A stretch of DNA of 64,000 nucleotides. It comes from Acrasis kona. Taxonomy: Eukaryota > Heterolobosea > Eutetramitea > Acrasida > Acrasidae. The notes below the pieces were generated by a model. It worked only from the letters and a program-made list of their open reading frames with translations. It made no database searches and was not told where the DNA came from. Location of the stretch: the NCBI GenBank assembly GCA_026419775.2, contig JAOPGA020000762.1, positions 62,001 through 126,000 of the forward strand, in the 5' to 3' direction. The translations under genes were made by a program, and so were the position numbers. This document shows positions 42,611 through 52,696 of this stretch, one piece after another (positions within the stretch are counted from its first letter, which is position 1; each line of letters starts with the position of its first letter).

Positions 42611-43477
42611 TTAAGTAAATGAGTTTATATCAAATTCTTCTTCATCTTCGTCATCCCATGAGTCGTAGTCCTCTTCACTATCACTATCTTGTGAAAAGTT
42701 TGATAGTTCGTCCAGGCCAAAGTTGATGCATTGCGAAACGCCTGCCGTTAGGTAGTCGCTTGACAAGTAGTTTGTTTTATTTTCATCCTCTTGCTTCTCT
42801 TCATCATCGCTATCACTATCGCTCTCGCTACATTCATAGTTGTCTTCGTCGTCCTCGTCAAACTCCTCGATTAAAATAGTCTCATGTTCGGCTTCACATT
42901 TTTCTATGGGCATGGTATGCTGGAGTAACTGATTAAACTCGTCTGCATACCCAACTTGGGAGTCCTCATCCTTTCCGCGGCTGCATGCAAATTGTGTATC
43001 CTCAAAGTACCCGCATCCGAACAAGGGCAAGTAGTAAATTGGCTTCACACGGGTGTCTGCCTGTTTAGCTTTGGATTCGTCGCAGCGGGTCTGAAAAAGA
43101 GGGATGCCGTCCAAAGAATTCCATTCGGTCATGACGTTTATTGTTTTTACTAAAGGCATTACTTGGCCCCAGTTGCGCATAGCGTACTGGTATACAAAAA
43201 TGTCATCCACTGTGACAAAGAACCCCTTGTTGGTCTCTAAGGACCTTCTTTTTATTTTACCTATAAATTGTCGTGGTTCTCTACTTGATGCTGGTCTGTT
43301 CTCGTTGAGTCGGAGAAAATTTGTATAGTAGTTAATTATTGTTTGTAGGTGCTCTCCTTCTTCGTTACCGAACCAGAAGGGGGTCGATGTGTTTTCATTA
43401 TTTTTTGCATTAAAATGTGTTGAACAATTTGTGTTGAAGTTGTTTATGTTTGAGGCTGTTGTTGTTGCGGCTGGCAT
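42611..43477 (-). CDS. Unknown protein with acidic C-terminus
   Basis: A single-exon frame. I take the ATG at 43477 (288 residues); the frame is open a further 32 codons upstream with only a GTG, and that part has four cysteines in CTKCKLC form, so an unseen upstream exon is possible. The middle, residues about 40-150, is the ordered part (FWFGNEEGEHLQTIINYY, KGFFVTVDDIFVYQYAM, PIYYLPLFGCGYFED). The C-terminal 80 residues are strongly acidic with SDSDSDDEE runs. I do not recognise the family; nuclear or chromatin association is possible but unproven. Confidence 0.6.
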   Translation of the reverse strand: MPAATTTASNINNFNTNCSTHFNAKNNENTSTPFWFGNEEGEHLQTIINYYTNFLRLNENRPASSREPRQFIGKIKRRSLETNKGFFVTVDDIFVYQYAMRNWGQVMPLVKTINVMTEWNSLDGIPLFQTRCDESKAKQADTRVKPIYYLPLFGCGYFEDTQFACSRGKDEDSQVGYADEFNQLLQHTMPIEKCEAEHETILIEEFDEDDEDNYECSESDSDSDDEEKQEDENKTNYLSSDYLTAGVSQCINFGLDELSNFSQDSDSEEDYDSWDDEDEEEFDINSFT

Positions 43478-43682
43478 TGGTGTGTCTACTGTTAACCTTG
43501 TTATACACAATTTGCATTTAGTGCAGTTAGTCGGGTGGGCAATCGATCGAAAAGTGATCAGTCTACTTTTCACTTAGAAAAAGTTTGCCAAGATGACAAA
43601 AATAACCTTCTAAAAATACTGATAGGCCACTACCGTTCAGATATTAAATTCCAAAATTTCCTAAAGCAGAAAGAGAAGACAC

Positions 43683-43860
43683 ACATCAATATAAAACTTT
43701 GATTTATTCTTCTCATAATGATTCTATGTACAGCGAACTAATATTTATTGTGAGGTTGTCAGCCTTATCAATGAAAAATTTGATACTTATGGATAAGATT
43801 ATAGACACAGAATCAAAAGACAACTTGGTCACATCAAAATAAAATTGATTTATTCTTCAT
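43683..43860. repeat. Imperfect duplication of the VLRF1-gene 3' end
   Basis: A segment at about 43683-43730 resembles 43831-43880: both carry CACATCAAtATAAAA...TTGATTTATTCTTC followed by an ATGATTC/CTGATTC-like stretch. The second copy holds the last codons and 3' UTR of the VLRF1 gene. The first is non-coding now, so it looks like a small tandem duplication of the gene end. Confidence 0.45.
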
Positions 43861-45147
43861 AAACTGATTCTCTTTCTTTGGTATAGTCTTCTGTAAAGAT
43901 CGTGTATAGGAGCGCTCCCAGCAAGACAGATATACCAATCACCCACTTGTATGTAGACCACATTGATGGTTTCTTAAGTGGTGTCTTCTTCTCTGAATGT
44001 TTCTTCCCAACTACAATCGGTTTATCAATTACTTTTTCTTTGATGGGTTCAACGTCAAAAATGTCATCATTGACAGGTTTCTGTGTGCCAGTGGAAGGAG
44101 TTGACTGTGATGATAATGGTGTCAACGCTTCATTCATCCAATCACGATTGGTGTTGTTAGCAACGTGAGCGTGTTTCTTCTTTCGTTTGTTTGGTACATA
44201 CTCCTCAAAGTTTTCTTGAATGGTTTTTGTTGAAAAAGTATTATTGTCGTTCATGTAGTCGTAAAGGTCATCTTCATTTGAGTCCATTCCACTTGTGTCC
44301 TCTTCGCCACTACTGACATCACTGTCATCCTGTTCAAATCCTCCCAAATAATCCCTAAGCAAGTTAAAATAATTACAAGATCAGAGACGAACCTAACATG
44401 AACGGTCATTAGTTTTTTGAACGCAAGAATGACATGGGAATAATTAACTTTTCTAAGAGTAAAGGGTATTTTGTGTATTTTGTCTTTCCAGGTTGCGGGT
44501 AATAAATTAACCACGCTGGTATAGTTGAGGTGACCGGGTGTGTACAGACAAATCATTGTACAACCCTCTAAAGCAGAATGCCATTCATTTTGTAAGAGGT
44601 TAGCTAGTTGTACTTGGAACAGCTTCTCCTGGTCTCTTCTAATCTGACTACCGATGGATTGTGCGGGACCTCCTGCATTATCGTGACTGATCTGACGTCC
44701 ACCTTGTTTTTTTCTTGTTGTGTATTTGTGGAACGATTTTTTTATAACAGGGACTCCAACTTGATGCTTTTCTAGTTTGCTTTTTGTGCGATTCGATTTA
44801 ACAGGCTCCTCACATTTAAAAATGCAACCACTAAAACTTCCCCCGTGACAAATCAATACCGCGATTGTATGAACCTTGTCTGGTTTTAGTAAATTCGAAA
44901 GTTCTGGTGATTCTGTTAAGAGTGTTTGTTGATTCTTTGGCTCATACTTTAAGGTTGAAACAAGAGGTTTCCACATTGAAACATGCAGCGATTCTTCGCA
45001 TCCATTCTCGTCTGTATGTGTTATCGAGGCAGAAACTAATCCTGGATTCTTTGGGGCATTGTTACGTACTGATGTTATGGGATCACTGAGCACTTGCCGG
45101 GGGAAATTTTGAGAAAATAAAATGTATTTTCCGTTTCCCACCTTCAT
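43850..45147 (-). CDS. VLRF1 (Vms1/ANKZF1-type) release factor with membrane tail
   Basis: Vms1/ANKZF1 cleaves peptidyl-tRNA on stalled 60S ribosomes. Two exons (intron 44392-44355, 38 nt) give 419 residues. The VLRF1 core is clear: TIAVLICHGGSFSGCIF, the conserved SFHKYTTRKKQGGRQ, and GSQIRRDQEKLF with the catalytic-loop Gln, then EGCTMICLYTPG and a late KIPFTLRK to KLMTVHV. Animal and yeast relatives add an N-terminal zinc finger, ankyrin repeats and a p97-binding VIM. None are seen here. Instead an acidic linker leads to one C-terminal hydrophobic helix (WVIGISVLLGALLYTIF), suggesting a tail-anchored protein. It starts head-to-head with the cyclase-like gene, 61 bp apart. Confidence 0.8.
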
Positions 45148-45208
45148 GTATTAGAACGATATCGCTTTAATAACTTTTCTAAATTTATACAAGTATTTAC
45201 AAGAATCT

Positions 45209-47836
45209 ATGGCATCCGTACTACCCCTAATAAGGACGGAGCCAATGAAGCAGATGAATGTTTCCCCTGTATCTACATCACCAATGGCTCTGTTCGAGCG
45301 AAGCAAAGATGTATCACTTTCCGTAGCGTCGGTGAAAGATTTGGACGAAGACACAGAGGAAGAGGACATCGTAGTCGTTGAATATGACGAAAAGTACGAC
45401 AGTCCTATAATAAGCGAGCTATTATCAATGAGGTGCTCGTTGCTGACTTTTCTAGGTTTAATGTCCCTTGTAACATTAGTAACTGTTATAACCTTTACTA
45501 TTGGGGAGATGTCGGATTATTTTTCGTTAGCAGACAAAGTACACCGTTCCAACTTTATTAATGTTCAAACCATCGTAAGACAAGAGATTACACAGCCAAA
45601 AATGTTTTCGGAGCAAACATTTGGGTCGCTTTCTTTGAAGCAACCAAGAAATACAACAGAATTGGCTCAAACTTTGTATTACTCTTCAATACAAACTACA
45701 AGATTCATGTCGCCCCAATCTTTTCTCATGGATGTTTATACATCTGTAAATAACCAAGTTGGGTTATACGGATACAGCGATAACATCACTTCGTGGGTTT
45801 TTAAAATAAGTGGTTTTAACTCCTATTCAGAGAACAAAACATCAGTATATTCAATAGACGCTATTTCTGGGCTGCCTTTAAACTATATTGATACAGCTAG
45901 TAAATTCACTTCTTTGGATTTTTCTAATGTATTCAATAATTATTTCAAAATGAAGTTTTGGACAAGAACATTCGTAGAGCCTGGCTGTTTGTTTAATAAC
46001 TGCGTTAGATACATGCAATATGCTATTGCTAATTCAAGCTTATCTTCTAACACAACCATGTATGCGACAACCTTTTCATTCAATTTGAATGATTTTGAGT
46101 CGACTCTTAGAAGCAACACACCGGAGGACTCCATTGTATATATATTTTCGTCGTCTGATTTACAAATGATTGCTTGTTCTGATCCAAGCGCTTATAGAAC
46201 ATCTACTTCGAATGGAAACATAGTCCCCATAACAACCACTGAGAATGCTCTCATAAAAATCACCCTATCAGAAGTTATAAAAGCCGTCAACGAGTCTGAT
46301 TCATCTTACGTTAGATTTTCTAGACTTTTTGACCCGAGAGTAGGTGTATACCTTTTATCTTATGTCAGATACCAAGATGGTAGAGGCTTAGATTGGATGG
46401 TTGTGTATGTCAAGACTTTCCAGTCGTATAACCTAGTAACTGGCGCTGTAATTATTATAATATTCTGTACTGCTCTATTAGTAGTATCTTACGGAATAGG
46501 TGTCATATATTCTTACTATCTTATTCAACCTTTGAGGAAGTTAGCCCTACAAATGTCTCTCATCGATTCTATGGATCTCAGCAGCATTGAAATTAATAAT
46601 TATTCTCTGTGTTCTGAAGTCCATCTGATTCAATATAGCTTTTATGTATTGATCAACAGATTGAAAGAATATCGAAAATATCTACCAACTCACATTCTTA
46701 ATAAAAATGAAGCTCAACAAGAAGATGAAATCAATGCCGAGGAAATCACTGATAACGAATTTGATAAAACTGACACATCCCATAATTCATTCAAATCACC
46801 AGTCCGACCACTGCCGCTTAATAAAAATGCTTCTTTTAGAAGAAGCCAGAACACTGCAGCTGACTCCAGTTTTATTTCAAGTAGATCTAGCAAAGATTCT
46901 AGCACTAGTAGCGACATAAGACCATCCACCGCTAAAAGACTGGGAAATGGATTAGGAAGCGAATTGCGTCTTGGTCTTGGATTAGAAACAACAGACATTA
47001 CCGTAATGTACGTAAGGGTAGTAAATGCAGATCAGATTATGAATTTTTCTGATTCTAATCAATTTATTCAGGCTCATGGCCTGCTAACTAAAGAAATAAT
47101 CAAGGCAACAAAGAGATTCAAAGGAGATTTGCATGACTTCTTCTCTTCAATATTTGTTATACACTGGAACACAATAAGCAAGCAGAAAAATCACAGTGTA
47201 TTGGCTTGCCAAGCAGCTCTAAATATTGTAGAGCTAACAGCTAAAGTGAATGAGATGTTGTCAGAAGATAACATACCTCAATTCAGATTATCAATCGGTA
47301 TTGCTGCTGGCACTGCAACGGTTGGCAACATTGGTACATCTACAAGAAGAAAATTTGTAGCATTTGGTCCAGCAGAACAAACTGCCAAAGCAGTAGAACG
47401 TCTTAATGCCATGTGGAACACCACCATCATGGCAAATCATAAAGTTCACGCTGTGGTCAAGAATCAGTTCTTAACAAGACCTCTAGATGATTTAGTTATA
47501 CCTTACAAGCCTAAAAATATCCAAGATGTCGGGTATGAGCTGTTAGAGGAAATAAAAAAGCAAGATGACGAATGGATGTATCAGATGGAACAAATCAAAA
47601 ACAATAATCGGTATTCGATTTTTATTAAAGCTTTCGAGATGTACCATGAAAGGGATCTACCAAGTGCCATAAGACTTTTAGATGAACACATCAGAGAATT
47701 TACAAATGATATTACTGCCAAGCTTCTTTTAAACAGGTGGAACAAAGTTTTCAAAGCAAAAGACGAAAGCAGAAAATTGAATGGAGTAATCAAATCCGTG
47801 TTTTCCCCAACATCTTTTAATGAAGAATTAAGCTGA
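45209..47836 (+). CDS. Two-pass membrane protein with class III cyclase-like domain
   Basis: Single exon, 875 residues. A cytosolic start (about 75 residues), TM1 (LLTFLGLMSLVTLVTVITF), an extracellular sensor region of about 310 residues with several N-glycosylation sites, TM2 (VIIIIFCTALLVVSYGIGVI), a disordered linker, then a class III nucleotidyl-cyclase-homology domain at about 590-760 (ITVMYVRVVNADQIM; RLSIGIAAGTATVGNIGTS; FGPAEQTAKAVERL). The first metal-binding Asp of the family (FxDIxGFT) is replaced: MYVRVVNADQ. The second is in HDFFSSIF where GD is expected. Activity as a cyclase is therefore doubtful; it may be a regulatory pseudo-enzyme. It overlaps the TRIC-like gene tail-to-tail. 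Confidence 0.75.
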   Translation: MASVLPLIRTEPMKQMNVSPVSTSPMALFERSKDVSLSVASVKDLDEDTEEEDIVVVEYDEKYDSPIISELLSMRCSLLTFLGLMSLVTLVTVITFTIGEMSDYFSLADKVHRSNFINVQTIVRQEITQPKMFSEQTFGSLSLKQPRNTTELAQTLYYSSIQTTRFMSPQSFLMDVYTSVNNQVGLYGYSDNITSWVFKISGFNSYSENKTSVYSIDAISGLPLNYIDTASKFTSLDFSNVFNNYFKMKFWTRTFVEPGCLFNNCVRYMQYAIANSSLSSNTTMYATTFSFNLNDFESTLRSNTPEDSIVYIFSSSDLQMIACSDPSAYRTSTSNGNIVPITTTENALIKITLSEVIKAVNESDSSYVRFSRLFDPRVGVYLLSYVRYQDGRGLDWMVVYVKTFQSYNLVTGAVIIIIFCTALLVVSYGIGVIYSYYLIQPLRKLALQMSLIDSMDLSSIEINNYSLCSEVHLIQYSFYVLINRLKEYRKYLPTHILNKNEAQQEDEINAEEITDNEFDKTDTSHNSFKSPVRPLPLNKNASFRRSQNTAADSSFISSRSSKDSSTSSDIRPSTAKRLGNGLGSELRLGLGLETTDITVMYVRVVNADQIMNFSDSNQFIQAHGLLTKEIIKATKRFKGDLHDFFSSIFVIHWNTISKQKNHSVLACQAALNIVELTAKVNEMLSEDNIPQFRLSIGIAAGTATVGNIGTSTRRKFVAFGPAEQTAKAVERLNAMWNTTIMANHKVHAVVKNQFLTRPLDDLVIPYKPKNIQDVGYELLEEIKKQDDEWMYQMEQIKNNNRYSIFIKAFEMYHERDLPSAIRLLDEHIREFTNDITAKLLLNRWNKVFKAKDESRKLNGVIKSVFSPTSFNEELS

Positions 47837-48635
47837 TTTATTTTGTACAGGGAAATGAGCAGTATACCAAAAGTAAATGTACCATGTGATGTTCATCATT
47901 TTTACAAGAAACTCGGGTGTGAAGATTAAAGTTTCGTTGTTGGGCAATGTCACATCAAATTGATTTATGCCATAAATGTATTTTGAAAAATAATAGAACC
48001 ATGAGAAGGAGGAGGGAATAATAAAATTGACCCACCCAGGATTTGAAAAAGGTGTTTTGAATGTTTTGTGCTCCTTTTTGAGCAAGTATCCATTTAGCAT
48101 AATTGGATATGCTGTACCGGTACCTACTGCGGAGAATGTGCTGATAATTAAGGGCGCAAGAAGTCTACCAGGGAATTTGGTCACTCCCGTTTGGACAGCA
48201 CCAATTATCCATTGGGCGTTAAACCAACCGTCAAGAATCCATGTGGCAAACTTTAAGAGTAAATAAATGCAAATCATCGCTTACTTCCACGTATTTGTTG
48301 GTTAAAATTCTGAATGTAATATTTTTGGGTGAGTAAGCCACAACTGTCCAGCAGATGGCGTACATGGGAATTATGATGTCATAATCAAACATCCACCAAC
48401 CCTCCCCCCTCATTGTCGAACTCAATGAGGTTCCCCCAAGACCAAACGCTAAAAGCAGTACAAAACCATATAGCCAAGGTATCCGATCAATTTTGCCTTC
48501 ATTTTTCAATGATTGAAGAGTACGGAGAACTATTGTAGCACATATTAGCGTATCCATTGCCATAAACCAGTCAAAAGTCGACGAAAAGTTGACTTTATCA
48601 AACTCATGTATGAATGTGTTGAGTGTTGCAATCAT
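47828..48635 (-). CDS. TRIC (TMEM38)-like cation channel
   Basis: Two exons with a 34-nt intron (48284-48251), the shortest I placed, give 257 residues with about seven hydrophobic segments. Resemblance to TRIC channels runs in order: the GGTSLSSTMRGE loop after TM2, the ICWTVVAYSPKNITFRI segment (TRIC: Y..FF.P.N..Y), and the later GAVQTGVTKFPGRLLAP segment (TRIC: GW.KG.G...). TRIC channels balance potassium during calcium release from the ER in animals. The match is by eye and fairly distant, so the function is tentative. Its stop codon overlaps the end of the convergent cyclase-like gene by 9 bp. Confidence 0.55.
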
Positions 48636-48773
48636 AAATTCCTTATATTATGGGTTGACCTGTGTTCCTCTGGCGTTTTTGAAGATGTTGATTGATCGAA
48701 ATCAACCAAACAAATTTTGCTCACTTAAAGAACCTTGGGAATGGGTGAAAAACTTTAGTAGGAGTTCGAAAAT

Positions 48774-48791
48774 TAGGGCTCCTAACGAAAG
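48774..48791 (+). repeat. hAT left terminal inverted repeat
   Basis: An 18-base repeat starting TAGGGCTCC, paired with 49834-49851. Confidence 0.7.
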
Positions 48792-49833
48792 CTTCCGAAA
48801 CACTTCCGAAACACTTTCACTATTTTAAACGAAAATAATTTTCATTGAAAGTCAACCTTATTGAAACGAAAGCGAAAGAAAGAACAATTGAAAGAAAGCA
48901 AAAAATTTATCAACCTTTATTGAAGAATGTGTTTGTTATTTTTCAACACCGTAAGCTTCTTGAGGGACTCAGGTGACAAACAATGTCTACGGAGTCCATA
49001 AATGTCCCGACCAGAGTTGAACAATCGTTCTACCGATACTGATGAGCAAGGGATGCACAAATAATCTCGAGTGATTTCTGCCATAATTGGGAACTCTGAC
49101 TTGTTTGTCTTCCACCATTGTAGAATATCAAAAGTTTTTTTGTCGTTCGTATTCAATTGATCGATTTTGCTACCGTTAATATATCTATCCACATCTGTGT
49201 CCGCATGTTCAGTTGGCAAATTGGCAGGAGCGATAAAAGGAGCACATGGCTTCAAAACAAAATTGTTCATAATGATGTCAATACTCTTCTTTGGGTTGCT
49301 CTACTCAAGCCATGACTTTCTTACTGTTGGATTGAGATGTTGTTTAGTTTCTTGGACACACGTAGAGTTGCGGTGTTGAATATACCAAGACCTCTGGAAT
49401 TCTTTCGGCGTGCTTCCATACATCGCTTCTTGAAGGACGAACTTTTTTTAATGTAGAATTAGCGACGGTTTGTTGCGTATCTTGCGTATTTTGGACGGAA
49501 TTGTGCTCTTCTTCTTCGAGATCCTCAAAATCATCAGAATTTTGCTCATTTTGATTCTGAAAATCATCTTCATGAATGAATGTTTGAGAGCTCTGGCCGT
49601 CTAACCTCCTTCGTTTATGTTGGCTGTCTTGCTCAACATCACCCATAGTAAGTCTTGTGGTCACACGTTGCTTCCCTAGAGTACTATTCCGCGTGCCTCT
49701 TTCTGTCATCATTTGTTTTCTTTTTTATTGTGCGTGTGCTGGCATTGTATTTATAGTCAGAATGGTTTCGAGTGTTTTCAAAATTGGAAATTTCGAAAGA
49801 GTTGGCTCATGAAAGATGAAATTGTAAAGTGCA

Positions 49834-49851
49834 CTTTCGCTAGGATCCCTA
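49834..49851 (-). repeat. hAT right terminal inverted repeat
   Basis: An 18-base repeat that on the minus strand starts TAGGGATCC; two mismatches to the left end. Confidence 0.7.
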
Positions 49852-49921
49852 CTACTGCTAGTCTTGTATTACATAGTTTAATAAACCTTCGTCTTGTCTA
49901 ATTAAATCAATGTTTCTTGAA

Positions 49922-50257
49922 TCAATATCTGTTGTGTTCATAGGATCCAGAATTGTCAATCGTAGATGATAGACGACTGATGGACGAGTCAGTTATGAGC
50001 TCTTGCAGAGGATGATTTACGAATTGACGTTTTGCGTCATTGGAACACACCTGCCAACTCTCGATAAAGCTGAAAAGTGATGACATCTTTTGCGATGAAT
50101 TTGTACAATTATGATCGGCAACCCTGGTGAAAAAGGAGCACTCACACTTGTGGTCTATGGTCATGTTAGATTTTTGCAGACAATGTAACCTACCGATTGG
50201 TTTGGTTCTTCCTCTACCCCGGTTACAGGGTCGCTGATTCTGCAATTCGCAATGCAT
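49922..50257 (-). CDS. Small unknown protein
   Basis: ATG 50257 opens 111 codons to TGA. A possible 39-nt intron (GTAGGT...CATAG, about 50195-50157) is a multiple of three and stop-free, so the product is 98 or 111 residues. The text is protein-like (CNRGRGRTKPI; FSFIESWQVCSNDAKRQF; NHPLQELITDSSISRLSS) with several cysteines. The gene is head-to-head with the C2-domain gene, 122 bp apart, which supports a real promoter. The family is not recognised. Confidence 0.4.
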   Translation of the reverse strand: MHCELQNQRPCNRGRGRTKPIGRLHCLQKSNMTIDHKCECSFFTRVADHNCTNSSQKMSSLFSFIESWQVCSNDAKRQFVNHPLQELITDSSISRLSSTIDNSGSYEHNRY

Positions 50258-50379
50258 TATTATTCAGCTGGAGCGTTTCACGCATTAATTGCCATAATGA
50301 CTGTCAGTCTGAAAATAGGCAAAATAGATTATTGTTTGTAACGGCAATTTACAGTCAAGTCTTGTGCAATTTAATCAAC

Positions 50380-51201
50380 ATGAGGACTAGAAGTGATACC
50401 ATCGATGATGTAATTGATAGCATATTGAAGGATCCACAAGGTCCTGTTTCTGTGCTTAAAACTAAAAATACTGGAAGAGTAGATGATGTGATAGAAAGCA
50501 TTTTTGAAGACCCATTCTCTCCATGTACACCAGTTTCCAGGTCGATTTTAGAAAACCACAAAAAGCGGAAGCAGAGCATTAGAAAGTTCCGAGATCTTAC
50601 AGTCACAAATGCTGATGAAATCAAACCAGATACTCCAAAGAATATACAGGAGTCTGAAAAACGACCTGACACAACACAAAAAAAAATAATGTTAGAAGAT
50701 ACTCAGAATGATGGACCATTCCCTTCGCTGCGCGAGAAGGCATCTAACCAATCACAGGGAAGCTTAAAAAAGCTTGAGATTGATGGAAAATTAGTGATTA
50801 CACTGAAGAGAGGGAAGGATCTGATTTCAGCCGATTTGAATGGTAAAAGTGATCCCTATGTACTTATGGCTGTGGGAAGGGGAAACAATGGCATCGATAT
50901 TTACACTGGGCATATTTCCAGGAGTCAAATAAAAAAAAATACGTTAAATCCTGTCTGGGATGAGCAAACCGTTTTCTTAACATCAAACATTGATTCAAAC
51001 GTTCTTCACGTAGAAGTATGGGATTGGGACAAACTTACAAGCGATGACTTTATGGGAGAATTCCATCTTGAATTGGCGGATATGATGTTTAATGAGAGTT
51101 TCGAACCAAGACTTTTATATCTACCGTTAGAGGGCGTCAATACGGGTATATTGGAGGTTGAGTTATCTTATTATCCATTAGGAACACAATCAATAGATTA
51201 A
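50380..51201 (+). CDS. C2-domain protein
   Basis: The ATG at 50380 gives 273 residues; the frame is open upstream without an ATG. The N-terminal half holds an approximate repeat of a short acidic motif (DTIDDVIDSILKDPQGP and GRVDDVIESIFEDPFSP), followed by a basic disordered stretch. Residues about 140-270 form a C2 domain: GKLVITLKRGKDLISADLNG, SDPYVLMAVG, TLNPVWDEQTVF, VWDWDKLTSDDFMGE. The five calcium-ligand Asp positions look intact, so calcium-dependent membrane binding is likely. The duplicated N-terminal motif may be a protein-binding site. Confidence 0.8.
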   Translation: MRTRSDTIDDVIDSILKDPQGPVSVLKTKNTGRVDDVIESIFEDPFSPCTPVSRSILENHKKRKQSIRKFRDLTVTNADEIKPDTPKNIQESEKRPDTTQKKIMLEDTQNDGPFPSLREKASNQSQGSLKKLEIDGKLVITLKRGKDLISADLNGKSDPYVLMAVGRGNNGIDIYTGHISRSQIKKNTLNPVWDEQTVFLTSNIDSNVLHVEVWDWDKLTSDDFMGEFHLELADMMFNESFEPRLLYLPLEGVNTGILEVELSYYPLGTQSID

Positions 51202-51239
51202 TCACACAATCATTAAAACAATTTTGATACTTTAATTGA

Positions 51240-52518
51240 TTAAACTTTTCTTCCAGTGATGACGAAAGTAGCCTTATCCAATGCCATAACCTGTAGTATT
51301 TTTTCGGAATCAATCTTAAAGTCTGCACTTGGCTTTACTAATTGAAACTCCTCTACATTGCTATCCAAACCATTACCTAATTGTCCATCCTCTCCTCTTC
51401 CGCATACCCACATTTTGTTGTCTTGGGTGACGACTACAGTATGATTAGACATTTGTGTATTGACTAATCTGATTGGTGACTTCTTCATAAAGAATTTTAC
51501 TTGAACAGGAGAAAGTTGGTCTGGTGATTTCATTCCAAGTTGGCCCGACTTGTTACCTCCACATACATAAACTTCCCCGTTACTTGTCTTAAATATTGTA
51601 TGTACGGCTCCACAAAACACTTCTGATATTGTTATTCCGCTTTCAAACTCAAGCTTTCTAAATGTGTTTTGGTTGGTTTTGTGACCCAGACCAAGTTGTC
51701 CATTGGAGTTATAACCAGCTACATATACCTCGTTGTATGCTATTTGGGTTAGATTGTGGGTCGAATGAGCATCGTACTTGTTAAAATGATGGTATGGTTC
51801 AATCCACAGCGAACTTCCTTGACTAGAAAATCTATGGGTACCTTTTTGAGGGTGCTTCTGTTGATTTCACTTTCAAGTCCTAACTGTCCATCAGTGTTCT
51901 GGCCGCATGAATAAAGTTCACCATAGGTTGTAATTAGGTAAGTGAAGTAGCCACCACAAGAAATAGATTCAAAGGACAGACCGGTTATCATGTGAGTGAT
52001 TTCAGTGAAAACATTTACATTGTCATTGTGATATAGGCACAACTGACCAACTTGGTTTGAACCACATGATAGCACTTTGCCATCTTGAAGTAGGATTACC
52101 ACGTGATCGAATCCTAATTTGTGGTGTAAACAAAGCATTGAATAAGTTACTTACCACAACTAATGTCCTTGATTCCTTTTGAAAAAAGACCGTTCTCTAC
52201 TTTCGTGAAAATTCTCCTCTCAACCTCATCCCCAAGCCCTAACTGGCCGAAGTTATTTCGACCGATAACGTACAAGTCGTTGTTTTTAGTGACAACGTAT
52301 GTTGAACCCCTTCCAAATCTTAAGAATTTAACTTGCTGTTTAATTGCATCAAAATTAATTTGAAGGAACCGATATTGTATTTTCGATGATTCTAAGGATA
52401 ACTCTCCATTTAGATTTGATCCACAAGCATACGGTATACATGGTTCATAGTTCGTATCGGAATCGTCAAAAATTTCTACAACCTCATTGGTGTTTGGTTT
52501 GGACTTCTTCTGGCCCAT
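51240..52518 (-). CDS. RCC1-repeat (ATS1/HERC-like) beta-propeller protein
   Basis: Three exons (introns 52154-52114, 41 nt, and 51777-51740, 38 nt) give 399 residues. It carries a series of about six RCC1 repeats with the pattern L(Y/S)xxGxNxxGQLGLG: DLYVIGRNNFGQLGLG, VLSCGSNQVGQLC, LYSCGQNTDGQLGLE, VYVAGYNSNGQLGLG, VYVCGGNKSGQLG, MWVCGRGEDGQLGNG. No other domain is present. It starts with MGQKKSK, where Gly2 could be N-myristoylated once Met is removed. It would act as a propeller scaffold or small-GTPase regulator. Confidence 0.85.
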
Positions 52519-52696
52519 GGTACAGTTATAATGTCAAAGTCATTCTTACAAAAACAGCTATTTTCCACATAAACGTCTGACAGTTGCTATCATGAAATAT
52601 TTAATGGTTTGTTCCCGCCAATGTTTTGTAAAATATACAAAAAAGCTTGTAATTCAACTACACAGCTTGTATTCAAATTGCGACTAGCCTATCGCA

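Larger units (their letters stand above)
48774..49851 (-). mobile_element. Internally deleted hAT DNA transposon
   Basis: Terminal inverted repeats TAGGGCTCCTAACGAAAG (48774-48791) and its near-complement (49834-49851) match at 16 of 18 positions and begin with the hAT-typical TAGGG. On the minus strand, a start-side piece (49712-49344) ends in KKVRPSRSDVWKHAERI, the opening of a BED zinc finger. A second piece (49270-48917) is the hAT C-terminal dimerisation region (QWWKTNKSEFPIMAEITRDY; SSVSVERLFNSG). The catalytic middle of the transposase is missing, so this is a non-autonomous remnant of about 1.08 kb. I could not see a clean 8-bp target duplication (TCGAAAAT versus CTACTGCT). Confidence 0.8.
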
